47,946 bases of DNA, from contig UQMI01000025.1 in assembly GCA_900542045.1 (NCBI GenBank), positions 1 through 47,946 of the forward strand, read 5' to 3'. Below the pieces are notes generated by a model, which saw only the letters and a list, made by a program, of their open reading frames with translations, was not told the origin of the DNA and did not search any database. Origin of the DNA: an uncultured Blautia sp. GTDB taxonomy: Bacteria; Bacillota; Clostridia; Lachnospirales; Lachnospiraceae. Shown in pieces: positions 32,220 through 40,109 of this stretch (position 1 is its first letter; each line of letters starts with the position of its first letter). Both the position numbers and the translations under genes were made by a program.

Positions 32220-33146
32220 CTAAAACAAAATCCGCATCTTTTCTTCCAGGCCAGGCCCCTGTTCTGTTCTTCTGTTTTCTGTGTCTTCCTGTTCTGTTTC
32301 CGCCGGTACTTCCCTGGCTTCCGTAAAATCTTCCTCATGATAAAAAGATATCAGCCGGTCCGCCGCAATGGCAAGACTGCTGAGAACGCCAATATATTCC
32401 TGCTTTTTTTTATTATTCTGATCATTTGGATATTTCATCCGGTGATCAAATTCCAGCCAGCCTTCCTCGAACAGCGTTCTCACCTGGATCTCAAAATATA
32501 CTATTTTATATCGGATAATATAATGCACAGAACGATAATGGGATTTGGAATTATCCACTTTCAGATAATCATCCTGGTAAATTTCCCGGTCGTCTTCCGA
32601 AGTAATATAAGCCACAGGACGTTCCGCATGATAGCCGCACAGCCGCCCTGTGCTCTGACTCCCTACTTCCGCTGCATAGCGGTCATAATTTGTCACAATA
32701 TCTTCTGCCCGGCGCACATATCGCTCCGGAAAATTCCCAAAAATCTTCATCAGGTCCCTGTGAACACTTTTCCAGTCTCTCTTATCCAGGATAATGATCC
32801 GCACACCGATCAGATCTGTTATGGTCTTAAAATAATTTTCTGCTGATATTCCCTCGTACTTTTTGGGATTGCGATATACATTCCGTATGATCTTCCCAAT
32901 CAGGTGATCCGGTTTTTTGATCCTGCACCGAATCGAGTGTACTTCACTCGACAGCTCCTCATTCAAAATTCCCAGTATTTCCGTCCGTATCTTTTCCAAT
33001 TCTGCCAGATAAGAAGAATAATTCTGGTGAATCTTCTTCAATTCTGCTTCAGGGATGGGACAGTTTGCAATACTTTTCTCCGACAGATTCAGATTCTTCT
33101 GGATCCGTTTCAAATCAAATTCCAAATTCTCTTCCTGCAGCCCCAT
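32220..33146 (-). CDS. RelA/SpoT-domain (p)ppGpp synthetase-like protein
   Basis: A 308-residue small alarmone synthetase. Synthetase motifs are intact by eye: 'VHSIRCRIKKPDHLIGKIIRN', the G-loop-like 'ITDLIGVRIIIL', 'KSHYRSVHYIIRY', and 'FEIQVRTLFEEGWLEFDHRM' (E-x-Q-x-R-T). There is no HD hydrolase domain, TGS or ACT domain, so it can only synthesise. An N-terminal helical segment of about 70 residues and a Glu-rich C-terminal tail flank the domain. It leads an operon with two small unknown genes from a good promoter at 33188-33216. Confidence 0.85.
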   Translation of the reverse strand: MGLQEENLEFDLKRIQKNLNLSEKSIANCPIPEAELKKIHQNYSSYLAELEKIRTEILGILNEELSSEVHSIRCRIKKPDHLIGKIIRNVYRNPKKYEGISAENYFKTITDLIGVRIIILDKRDWKSVHRDLMKIFGNFPERYVRRAEDIVTNYDRYAAEVGSQSTGRLCGYHAERPVAYITSEDDREIYQDDYLKVDNSKSHYRSVHYIIRYKIVYFEIQVRTLFEEGWLEFDHRMKYPNDQNNKKKQEYIGVLSSLAIAADRLISFYHEEDFTEAREVPAETEQEDTENRRTEQGPGLEEKMRILF

Positions 33147-33187
33147 TTTACTTTATTCCTTTTCCGTTCTTAACCGTATAATAGTTT

Positions 33188-33216
33188 ATGATATCTCGAT
33201 TCCAGCCGATTTTCAA
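33188..33216 (-). promoter_or_regulatory. Promoter of the RelA/SpoT operon
   Basis: On the minus strand TTGAAA (33216-33211), a 17-base spacer, then TATCAT (33193-33188). The ATG of the RelA/SpoT gene lies 41 bases downstream of the -10. Confidence 0.6.
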
Positions 33217-33291
33217 CTCTTTTATCGTCAACTTTTTGTAAATACTTCGACAAATCTGCCGTCCATCCTGCATCCTTTTCCCGAATTACAT

Positions 33292-33405
33292 TATGTACCT
33301 GTCAGCCGGTTTTTCAATCTTCCCCGATTCCATTATGTACTCGCCAACCGGTTTTTCAATCTGCAATGATTACAGTATGTACCTGTCAGCCAGTTTTTGA
33401 ATCTG
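33292..33405. repeat. 42-bp repeat, three copies, starting in the nuclease gene 3' end
   Basis: TATGTAC(C/T)... units start at 33292, 33334 and 33376, exactly 42 bases apart. The conserved part reads (plus strand) TATGTACCTGTCAGCCGG then TTTTTCAATCT. The right-hand copy encodes the final residues and stop of the nuclease-like protein; the other two lie beyond the stop but keep the same frame open. Confidence 0.85.
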
Positions 33406-34164
33406 TCTTGTATTCAGAACTGTTTTTTCCGTCTCAAAAGTGAGAATCAGTCGTTCACCGGGATAAATCTCATTTTCTTCATAAGCCTGTATTTTTCTTA
33501 CGGCATTTTGTGCATAGGACGGATCATCCATCCTGCCATCGTGTTCCCAGTATATTTCCTGTCTGGTCTTCTTGGATAGAAATGTGAAATCCGGATAGAC
33601 AATCCCGAAATCCTTCAAATACAATGGACACTCATATTTATACCAAATCCCATTCCGGTAAAAAAAGTCCGCCAGTATTTTTTCTGATTTTGATCGCACC
33701 CGTTCTCCCCGCTCGGTGAGGATCACAGGCATATCTGCCTGAAATTCTTTTCCTTTATACGTTTCAACCATCCAGCTGTTTAGCTGCTGTTCCCATGTGG
33801 GTTCTGCCGGCTGGATCAGTTTCTGCCGTTCCCAATGTTCCTGCAGAAAAATTTTTTCAATCTCATTTTCATCGTAATCTTTGAGGATCCTTCTGATCTG
33901 CAGCAGCCGCTTTTCAGCCAGTCTGAAGACTTTTTCATCATATGTTTTCTGGGCAAGTTTCCGAATCAGCTCCTTATCTTCTTTGGAAATATATTTCTTG
34001 CTTTTCTTCCCGTCCAGAATACAATGATAATACTGCACACATCCCTTTGTTCTAGACAACTGCAAAGTTCCCCGAGGAACCTCCTTCAGCTGCAGGGATG
34101 TCTTCTCCAGAATCCGTTCCAGCCTTTGCTGTTCCTGTAATAACATTTCTCTGAGATTTGCCAT
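33370..34164 (-). CDS. PD-(D/E)XK nuclease-like protein of unknown role
   Basis: A 264-residue protein. ATG 34164 (MANLREML) has GAAAGGAG upstream; a longer frame runs into the tandem array and is unlikely. The N-terminal half is coiled, Arg/Lys/Gln-rich and contains 'KGCVQYYHCILDGKKSKKYI'. The C-terminal half fits a PD-(D/E)XK core: Glu in 'SKSEKILADFF', 'YPDFTFLSKK', then 'IYWEHDG' with acidic Glu but His instead of Lys. It ends in the repeated tail 'QKLADRYIL'. Proteins of this build seem common in gut Firmicutes, without a known function. It is a single gene between two repeat arrays. Confidence 0.6.
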   Translation of the reverse strand: MANLREMLLQEQQRLERILEKTSLQLKEVPRGTLQLSRTKGCVQYYHCILDGKKSKKYISKEDKELIRKLAQKTYDEKVFRLAEKRLLQIRRILKDYDENEIEKIFLQEHWERQKLIQPAEPTWEQQLNSWMVETYKGKEFQADMPVILTERGERVRSKSEKILADFFYRNGIWYKYECPLYLKDFGIVYPDFTFLSKKTRQEIYWEHDGRMDDPSYAQNAVRKIQAYEENEIYPGERLILTFETEKTVLNTRQIQKLADRYIL

Positions 34165-34229
34165 ACGACATACTCCTTTCTTTTCTGATTTTGATAATTT
34201 TTCTGTAATATATGGGATTTTTGAGATTA

Positions 34230-34970
34230 GACATGTACCTCGGAACCTTTTCCTCGGCACTGAAGATGATTTCTTAATAAACACCTGTACTTCGAGACTC
34301 TTGGGTTAGGCACTGGAGATGATTCTCGTATAGACACCCGTACTTCGAGACTCTTGGGTTAGGCACTGGACGCGATTTTCGAATTGACACCTGTACCTCA
34401 GGACTCTTGGGTTAGGCACTGCAGACGATTTCTTAATAGACACCTGTACCTCGGCCCTCTTGGGTTAGGCACTGGAGACGATTTTGGGATAAACACCCGT
34501 ACTTCGGGCTTCTTAGGTTAGGCACTGGAGACGATTCTCGTATAGACACCTGTACCTCGGCCCTCTTGGGTTAGGCACTGGTTGCGATTTTCGAATTGAC
34601 ACCTGTACTTCAGGCTTCTTGGGTTAGGCACTGCAGACGATTCTCACACAGACACCTGTACCTCAGGGCTCTTGGGTTAGGCACTGCAGACGATTCTCAC
34701 ACAGACACCTGTACCTCAGGACTCTTGAGTTAGGCACTGCAGACGATTTTCGAATTGACACCTGTACCTCAGGGCTCTTCACCCCGGCACTGAAGACGAT
34801 TTCTTAATAGACACCTGTACTTCGAGACTCTTGGGTTAGGCACTGCAGACAATTCTCGTATAGACACCCGTACCTCGAGACTCTTGAGTTAGGCACTGGA
34901 GATGATTCTCTCATAGACACCTGTACCTCAGGGCTCTTCACCCCGGCACTGAAGACAATTTTGGGGATAA
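34230..34970. repeat. 53-bp tandem repeat array, 13 full units plus one degenerate unit
   Basis: Full units begin at 34280 and recur every 53 bases to 34916; a shorter degenerate one starts at 34230. A typical unit reads GACACCTGTACCTCAGGACT then CTTGGGTTAGGCACTG and a variable CAGACGATT... end. Variable positions come in a small set of alternatives (ends TTCGAATT, CTTAATA, CTCGTATA, CTCACACA, TTGGGATA; core GGGTTAGG or ACCCCGG). Since 53 is not a multiple of three, it is not a coding repeat. There are no CRISPR-type unique spacers. Confidence 0.95.
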
Positions 34971-35317
34971 ATGCCTGACTACAGCTTCCGACGCTGGCTG
35001 CAGACAGCCAACTGGCAGTACCGCAGAGATGTGAGCGGTTCCAAATGCGTCGTTTGCATGGGCGAGAACATAAAACTTTCGTTTATCGTAACAAGTTTTC
35101 TGCCCAAAAGCAAGAAAGATTCTGCAGTTTTATAAAATATTCGAAGTTCATGGCCCCTCCCCACTGCTTCCTTCTGGTCTGACGGTCCCAAAGTGAATCT
35201 GCCTCCCGGCAACAGTCTTCTGCTCCGCCGCAGTACAGTTCCTGGTCCACTTCATCCGGCACATAACAATGACTTTCTACTTCCTATGACTCCATTTTCG
35301 GAACACGAAAACACCGT
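34971..35317. other. Gene-free stretch between two tandem arrays
   Basis: About 350 bases without a convincing gene. A minus-strand frame of 77 codons (start 35212) has no ribosome binding site I trust and an odd composition. I see no RNA-like stem of note; the stretch may be decayed sequence. Confidence 0.35.
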
Positions 35318-35479
35318 CATATACAGCCCGTTAAAGCCAATCATCATACACAGCCGGCTAAAACCAAGCGTCATACACAACCGACTAAAACCAAGCATCA
35401 TACGCAGCCGACTAAAACCAAGCATCATACGCAACCGACTAAAACCAAGCGTTATGCACAACCGGCTAAAACCAACAAT
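35318..35479. repeat. 27-bp tandem repeat array, six units
   Basis: Units start at 35318, 35345, 35372, 35399, 35426 and 35453, each close to CATACACAACCGACTAAAAC followed by CAAGCAT. The period is a multiple of three, so frames stay open through it; one plus-strand frame reads H-T-Q-P-T-K-T-K-H repeats and runs on to a stop near 35558, but lacks a start codon. Confidence 0.9.
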
Positions 35480-35480
35480 C

Positions 35481-35523
35481 AAAAAATCCCCCCGGTACAC
35501 GTTTCCGTGCATCCGGGGGGGGG
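35481..35523 (-). terminator. Strong terminator of the infC-rpmI-rplT operon
   Basis: On the minus strand CCGGGGGG/CCCCCCGG complements (35513-35520 with 35488-35495) enclose an inner CACG/CGTG stem, and TTTTTT (35486-35481) follows. It lies about 160 bases downstream of the rplT stop codon. Confidence 0.8.
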
Positions 35524-35681
35524 AACTTTGCAGCTGGAGATTAACTCCCTCTATTGATACAGATCTGAAATTCACCGGATCCAGCAGCAGAAGCTGCCCT
35601 GCATCCGATGCAGTTCAAAATCAGTTTACGGCAGCAGCAATGCTGCCGATATTTCTGTTTCCCGACTGAACAATGCCAGGA

Positions 35682-36038
35682 TTATGCCAGTTTTGTTTTT
35701 GCCAGTTCTGCCAGAGCCTTGAAGCCTTCTGCATCGCTGACTGCCATCTCTGCCAGCATCTTTCTGTTCATATCTACGCCTGCCTGCTTCAGTCCGTACA
35801 TGAACTTGCTGTAGGATAAGCCGTTCATTCTGGCTGCTGCGTTGATACGTGCGATCCAAAGCTGTCTGAACTGACGTTTTCTCTCTTTACGGCCTGCATA
35901 GGAGCTTGCCAGAGCGCGCATTACAGACTGCTTTGCAATTCTGTACTGTTTGGAACGTGCTCCTCTGTAACCCTTAGCCAGTTTTAATGTGCGATTATGT
36001 CTTTTCTTAGCGTTCAATCCGCCTTTAATTCTTGCCAT
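35682..36038 (-). CDS. rplT: 50S ribosomal protein L20
   Basis: A 118-residue, very basic 23S rRNA-binding protein needed for early assembly of the large subunit. The sequence shows the family start '[30 protein letters not shown]' region (Arg/Lys-rich extension) and the globular '[24 protein letters not shown]' segment. It is the last gene of infC-rpmI-rplT. In Firmicutes L20 is the autogenous regulator that binds the operon leader, and the leader here (36841-36976) has the matching attenuator. Confidence 0.97.
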   Translation of the reverse strand: MARIKGGLNAKKRHNRTLKLAKGYRGARSKQYRIAKQSVMRALASSYAGRKERKRQFRQLWIARINAAARMNGLSYSKFMYGLKQAGVDMNRKMLAEMAVSDAEGFKALAELAKTKLA

Positions 36039-36078
36039 TTCTTAAATTCCTCCTGTTCTTCTATCTGAATGCTCTATC

Positions 36079-36276
36079 TTATAAATAAGGTAATGCTTTC
36101 TTCATGTTCTTTACGTTTGTAGCGTCTACAACAGTCGCTTTTCTCAGATTTCTTTTTCTCTTCTGAGATTTCTTGGTTAAGATATGGCTTTTATAAGCTT
36201 TATTGCGAACTAACTTTCCTGTACCTGTTTTTTTGAAACGCTTTGCTGCTGCTCTGCAAGTTTTAATTTTTGGCAT
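36079..36276 (-). CDS. rpmI: 50S ribosomal protein L35
   Basis: A 65-residue basic ribosomal protein with the family opening [20 protein letters not shown] and '[20 protein letters not shown]'. It lies 34 bases after infC and 40 before rplT, in the conserved operon order. AAGGAGGAAG precedes the ATG. Confidence 0.97.
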   Translation of the reverse strand: MPKIKTCRAAAKRFKKTGTGKLVRNKAYKSHILTKKSQKRKRNLRKATVVDATNVKNMKKALPYL

Positions 36277-36310
36277 GTTAATCTTCCTCCTTGAACTTTC
36301 AATATCTATT

Positions 36311-36819
36311 TTAACGTTTTTCAGTTAAAAACATGGTCATGCTTCTTCCTTCGACTTTCGGGGCCTTTTCAACCACAGCGATATCTTTCAGAAGTTCCGC
36401 AAAATCATCCAAAACATGCTTGCTGCTCTGCATGTGCGCCATCTCTCTTCCACGGAAACGCAGTGTAACTTTGACCTTATTCCCCTTGCTCAGGAACTTT
36501 CTCGCAGCATTGACCTTTGTATTCAAATCGTTGGTATCAATATTGGGTGAAAGTCTCACTTCCTTGACCTCGATGGTCTTCTGTTTTTTCTTCGCTTCTT
36601 TTTCCTTACGTGCCAGCTCGTATCTGTATTTACCATAGTCGATAATCTTACAAACCGGCGGTTTTGCTGTGGGAGCAATTTTCACTAAATCCAGTCCTGC
36701 CTCCTGAGCTTTAAACATTGCCTCCTTCGCTGACATGATTCCCAACTGCTCTCCGTCAGGACCGATCAGACGTACTTCTCTGTCTCTGATCTGCTCGTTA
36801 ATCATTAACCCGCTAATAG
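36311..36819 (-). CDS. infC: Translation initiation factor IF-3 (AUU start)
   Basis: A 168-residue IF-3 that keeps subunits apart and checks start-codon pairing. The two-domain pattern is visible: N-domain '[24 protein letters not shown]' and '[11 protein letters not shown]', then the linker of Lys/Glu, and the C-domain '[10 protein letters not shown]'. I place the start at ATT (36819-36817), eight bases after GGAGGTG; the first ATG is four codons later and lacks a site of its own. AUU starts are the rule for infC and let IF-3 limit its own synthesis. Confidence 0.93.
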
Positions 36820-36840
36820 TCTTACACCTCCATACCTCAA

Positions 36841-36976
36841 AAAAAATAGTGTCGACAGACAGACTATCCACACTACCACATAAAAACCCACAAACTCTCT
36901 GTGAGTATTTCGCAATATTGAACCATTAGTCGCCTCTGCGCTAAGGTGAGAGTGGATACTCTTCTTTCTTTACGTA
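36841..36976 (-). promoter_or_regulatory. L20-type leader with transcription attenuator upstream of infC
   Basis: The infC transcript has a leader of about 155 bases. Its end holds a hairpin (TAGTGT 36847-36852 with ACACTA 36870-36875) directly followed on the minus strand by TTTTTT (36846-36841), a terminator in the leader. A second hairpin with CTCACA/TGTGGG and TTTTTA lies just upstream. In Firmicutes the L20 leader (Rfam family) stops this operon when L20 is in excess; I infer the same here from position and structure, not from a covariance search. Confidence 0.7.
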
Positions 36977-36983
36977 CTTAAGC

Positions 36984-37012
36984 AATATATCACAGTTCCA
37001 ACCCAAAGTCAA
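36984..37012 (-). promoter_or_regulatory. Promoter of infC-rpmI-rplT
   Basis: On the minus strand TTGACT (37012-37007), a 17-base spacer, then TATATT (36989-36984). It is close to consensus, as expected for a ribosomal protein operon. Confidence 0.8.
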
Positions 37013-37153
37013 CAAAAATTTTTGCAAACCCAGCGGCACGGCTCCGGCAACACACATCCAACAGCACTGATCTAACAGCACCGCTCTGACATCCCAAACC
37101 CGGCAGCAATCATTCAGCCACACTACTCCGGCACCGAAGCTCCGGCCGTCTGC

Positions 37154-38425
37154 TTATGCACTCATGAGCACCACCAGCCGAAACTCTTCCTCTGTATAGG
37201 AAATATCCAGCGTGCCGTGGTATTTTTCCACTGCTGCACGCACAGAGGAAAGCCCCAGGCCATGGGAGCGGCTGTCTTCCTTGTCTGTGAGGAGCACGCC
37301 TTTCTTCTTCCGGATGGGGTTGGCCTTGGAATTTACGATCTCATAGCTGAAATACCCATTCTCTGTATACCTTGCCTTCACAGAAATCTTCCGCGCCGAA
37401 GGTTCCGCCACCTTTACGCAGGCTTCAATGGCATTGTCCAGAGTATTGGCGAAGATCGTACACAGAGAAATATCATCAATGCTCATAATGCCGTCAATAC
37501 TGATATGGAAGAAACAATCAATCTGCTTCTCTACCGCCAGGTTATATTTGGCATTCAGCACGGTATTGATGATGCTGTTCTTACAGAACGGCCGGTTTCC
37601 TGACGCCATATGCCCTGTGAGCTGCTCCATATACTCCAGAGCCCCGGCAGTTTCTCCCTTTTCCACCATGCCTTCCAGCACCGCAAAATGATTGTTCATA
37701 TCGTGGCGCATCCTTCGGATCGTCAGCTGGTTCTTTTCCAGCTCTTCGTAATAATCCTTCTGCAAACGCAGATTTTTCCGTTCCATATCGGCCAGGATCG
37801 TATCTGCCAGATACGAAGCCAGATAAATACTGCCGAAATTCGTCACAATACAGGCGAGCATGCAGGGATAGGCCCCGGGTTGGATAGATGGCGTAAAGAC
37901 CGTCAGACTGAAAACAGCCGTCAGAGAAGCCAGACAGATAATATCCAGAAACAGCCAGGAGCGCTGATCCAGCAGTTCGCTGATCCGGCTGAACCGTTCC
38001 CGCGTCAGGCGATAGAACACAAACCAGAAAAGCAGGAGCAGGCCTTCTGACAGGCTGGAAAACCATGCATTCAGCAGCTGACTCCCATCGGTAAATGTAA
38101 AAAATAAAATAGTTCCCAAATTGTAATTCAGGAAATTTACTGCTGTGCAGATAGGATACAGCAGCATCACCACGGAAAGCTTCACATACCATTTTCCCTC
38201 AAACAGTAAAAAATTCATCCCCAGAAACAGGAGAAGGATCACCGTGATATTCACCGGATCCATGGGCTGGATCACCACACTGGGGATCATCACACAGAGC
38301 AACCAGGCCAGGATCCGCAGAATCACCGGTTTTCTGGGACGCATGATACAGGAAATGGTCCGATAAAAGAAATATCCCATGGCAAAATCAAAAGCGACTG
38401 CAAGCAGCCTGGCCAGTTCTTCCAT
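37154..38425 (-). CDS. Sensor histidine kinase with GHKL ATPase domain (AgrC-like)
   Basis: A 423-residue membrane kinase. About six membrane segments occupy residues 1-200. A coiled linker ('NLRLQKDYYEELEKNQLTI') leads to the phosphoacceptor helix with His in RRMRHDMNNHFAVLEG, and the C-terminal GHKL ATPase has the N-box 'FANTLDNAIEAC' and G-box 'RSHGLGLSSVRAAVEKYHG'. This is the AgrC/LytS-like group that pairs with LytTR regulators. It starts 13 bases after the regulator stop, with GAGGAGG upstream. It probably senses a peptide or antimicrobial, judging from the ABC transporter next door. Confidence 0.9.
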   Translation of the reverse strand: MEELARLLAVAFDFAMGYFFYRTISCIMRPRKPVILRILAWLLCVMIPSVVIQPMDPVNITVILLLFLGMNFLLFEGKWYVKLSVVMLLYPICTAVNFLNYNLGTILFFTFTDGSQLLNAWFSSLSEGLLLLFWFVFYRLTRERFSRISELLDQRSWLFLDIICLASLTAVFSLTVFTPSIQPGAYPCMLACIVTNFGSIYLASYLADTILADMERKNLRLQKDYYEELEKNQLTIRRMRHDMNNHFAVLEGMVEKGETAGALEYMEQLTGHMASGNRPFCKNSIINTVLNAKYNLAVEKQIDCFFHISIDGIMSIDDISLCTIFANTLDNAIEACVKVAEPSARKISVKARYTENGYFSYEIVNSKANPIRKKKGVLLTDKEDSRSHGLGLSSVRAAVEKYHGTLDISYTEEEFRLVVLMSA

Positions 38426-38438
38426 TACTTCTCCCTCC

Positions 38439-39143
38439 TCAGGATGACCGCAGCATCATCTGTGCAAAAGCCACCGCCAGTTCCTGGCGGCAGGCACGGC
38501 TTACCGGAAGCTCTTCTCCGCCGCAGCTGCAGGCTGCGGTACTGATACCGCTGATATGATTCAGATTAACAAGATACCGATTGTGGATCCGGATGAACCA
38601 GTCCGGCACTTCCGTCTCCACATCGGAGAGACTTCCGTAGAACTCCTGGGTTCCCCTGGAAGTCACTGCACAGACCTTTTTCCGGTCACTCTTAAAATAA
38701 TAGATTTCTTTCAGCGGAAGCCTTCGGATCCCGCTTTTTTGCTCAATGATATAATACTGTTCTTCCAGCTTCCGGGTTTCCTCCAGGGCCATCCGCAGAA
38801 CCTCCCGGATCTTTTCCTCCCGATAAGGCTTTAATATATAATGAAACGCATGGACTTCATACCCCTGAAACACATAATCCGGATATGCCGTCACAAAAAT
38901 AATCACAATATTTCCGTTGATTTTCCGCAGCTCTCTGGCAGTCTCCATGCCATTGAGCCCTTCCATTTCAATATCCAGAAAAAGGATATCTGTCTCTTCC
39001 GTCTGCAATCCCTGCAGAAGGGCATTGCCGGATCCATATTCCTGTATGGCACAGGGAATCCCCTGCAGCTGCATCTCTGTCTCAATTACTTTTTTCAGTG
39101 CATGCCGCAGATTTCTCTCATCATCACAGATACAAATATTCAT
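38439..39143 (-). CDS. LytTR-family response regulator
   Basis: A 234-residue regulator. ATG 39143 (MNICICDDE) has GGGGAG upstream; earlier in-frame starts are unlikely. The receiver domain (1-120) shows acidic pocket D8-D9, phosphoacceptor Asp in 'ILFLDIEMEGLNGME' and the Lys in 'YILKPYREEKI'. The LytTR DNA-binding domain (about 135-234) has 'IYYFKSDRKKVCAVTS' and 'FIRIHNRYLVNLNHI'. It forms an operon with the kinase and lies divergent from an ABC transporter it probably controls. Confidence 0.9.
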   Translation of the reverse strand: MNICICDDERNLRHALKKVIETEMQLQGIPCAIQEYGSGNALLQGLQTEETDILFLDIEMEGLNGMETARELRKINGNIVIIFVTAYPDYVFQGYEVHAFHYILKPYREEKIREVLRMALEETRKLEEQYYIIEQKSGIRRLPLKEIYYFKSDRKKVCAVTSRGTQEFYGSLSDVETEVPDWFIRIHNRYLVNLNHISGISTAACSCGGEELPVSRACRQELAVAFAQMMLRSS

Positions 39144-39270
39144 TGCTGCTCTCCCCGTCTCGTAATTCCTGTCCGCGTATCTGAGGACCGTCCCTATTAT
39201 AGCAGAAAGGAGGTGCAAAAAACAGTGGCCCTGCAAAACTTTCCAAAATCCATGTCAATCTTTCCCTTTC

Positions 39271-39305
39271 CCCAAATGGGATTTCGGGGCAGGCTTTTCT
39301 ATAAT
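39271..39305 (+). promoter_or_regulatory. ABC transporter promoter with upstream inverted repeat
   Basis: TATAAT at 39300-39305 is the -10 for the transporter operon; the -35 position (39277-39282, TGGGAT) is poor. The near-palindrome CCCCAAAT-GGG-ATTTCGGGG (39271-39290) covers the -35 position, so a bound regulator is likely needed. Confidence 0.45.
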
Positions 39306-39353
39306 AAAGACAGTTAAACAAAACATCAAAGGTTTACACAGGAGGGCAACAAC

Positions 39354-40109
39354 ATGCTGAAAGTTGAAAATCTGAACAAAACTTACCGCACAGGGAACAA
39401 TACCTACCCGGTGCTGAAAAATCTCTCATTTCAGGTAAAAAAAGGCGAATTCGTGGCAGTCATGGGTCCCAGCGGCTCCGGCAAGACCACTTTGCTAAAC
39501 TGTATTTCCTGTTTCATTCCTCATGATTCCGGAAAGATCATTTTAAATAGAAAAGACATCTCCGGACTCAATGAAGAACAGCTGGCCAAAATCAGAAACC
39601 GGCACCTGGGATTTGTCTTCCAGGATTTCATGCTGCTGGACGGACTGACCGTATTCGAAAACATCTGCCTTCCCCAGGTCATTGCCGCTAAACCGGCGGC
39701 GCAGATGGAAGCCAAGGCAGAAAAATTCTGCGAGGCCTTCGGCATCACCAAAATCCGGGACAAATATCCGGCAGAAATCTCCGGCGGTGAGAAACAGAGA
39801 ACTGCCGTTGCCAGAGCGCTGATGAATTCTCCTTATATCCTTCTGGCCGACGAACCCACCGGCAATCTGGACAGCAAATCCTGCCGGGCTGTCATTGACG
39901 CCTTTCTTCAGGCCAAAGAACAGATGGGCGCCACAGTATTTATGGTAACCCACGACAGCTACGCCGCTTCTTTCTGCGACCGGGTCATCGTTCTCCGGGA
40001 CGGAACCATCCATTCGGAACTGACCCGCCAGGGAACCCGCAGGGAATTCATGGATAATCTGCTGGAAGTACTCAGGGAGCTGGGAGGTGACGACGATGAC
40101 AATGAATAA
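39354..40109 (+). CDS. ABC transporter ATP-binding protein (MacB/BceA type)
   Basis: A 251-residue ATPase with Walker A GPSGSGKTTLL, Q-loop 'FVFQDFMLL', signature SGGEKQR, Walker B ILLADEPT and H-loop VTHD. It belongs to the FtsX-permease group that drives antimicrobial peptide resistance or signalling. Its acidic end (GGDDDDNE) overlaps the start of the permease. AGGAGGGC lies upstream of the ATG. It is paired with the permease and divergent from the LytTR two-component system. Confidence 0.93.
   Translation: MLKVENLNKTYRTGNNTYPVLKNLSFQVKKGEFVAVMGPSGSGKTTLLNCISCFIPHDSGKIILNRKDISGLNEEQLAKIRNRHLGFVFQDFMLLDGLTVFENICLPQVIAAKPAAQMEAKAEKFCEAFGITKIRDKYPAEISGGEKQRTAVARALMNSPYILLADEPTGNLDSKSCRAVIDAFLQAKEQMGATVFMVTHDSYAASFCDRVIVLRDGTIHSELTRQGTRREFMDNLLEVLRELGGDDDDNE

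Noticed and set aside
34162..34284. N-terminal extension of the nuclease-like protein into the 53-bp array
   Set aside because: The internal ATG at 34164 has GAAAGGAG at good spacing, and the extension reads through repeat sequence.
34230..34970. CRISPR array
   Set aside because: Units are directly adjacent with an exact 53-base period and no unique spacers, and no cas genes are present.
34979..35212. 77-codon minus-strand frame between the tandem arrays
   Set aside because: Non-ATG start without a convincing ribosome binding site, and no family resemblance; kept only as a gene-free stretch.
35193..35669. 158-codon plus-strand frame across the 27-bp array
   Set aside because: Frames stay open because the repeat period is a multiple of three; start is GTG without a ribosome binding site and the frame runs through the operon terminator.
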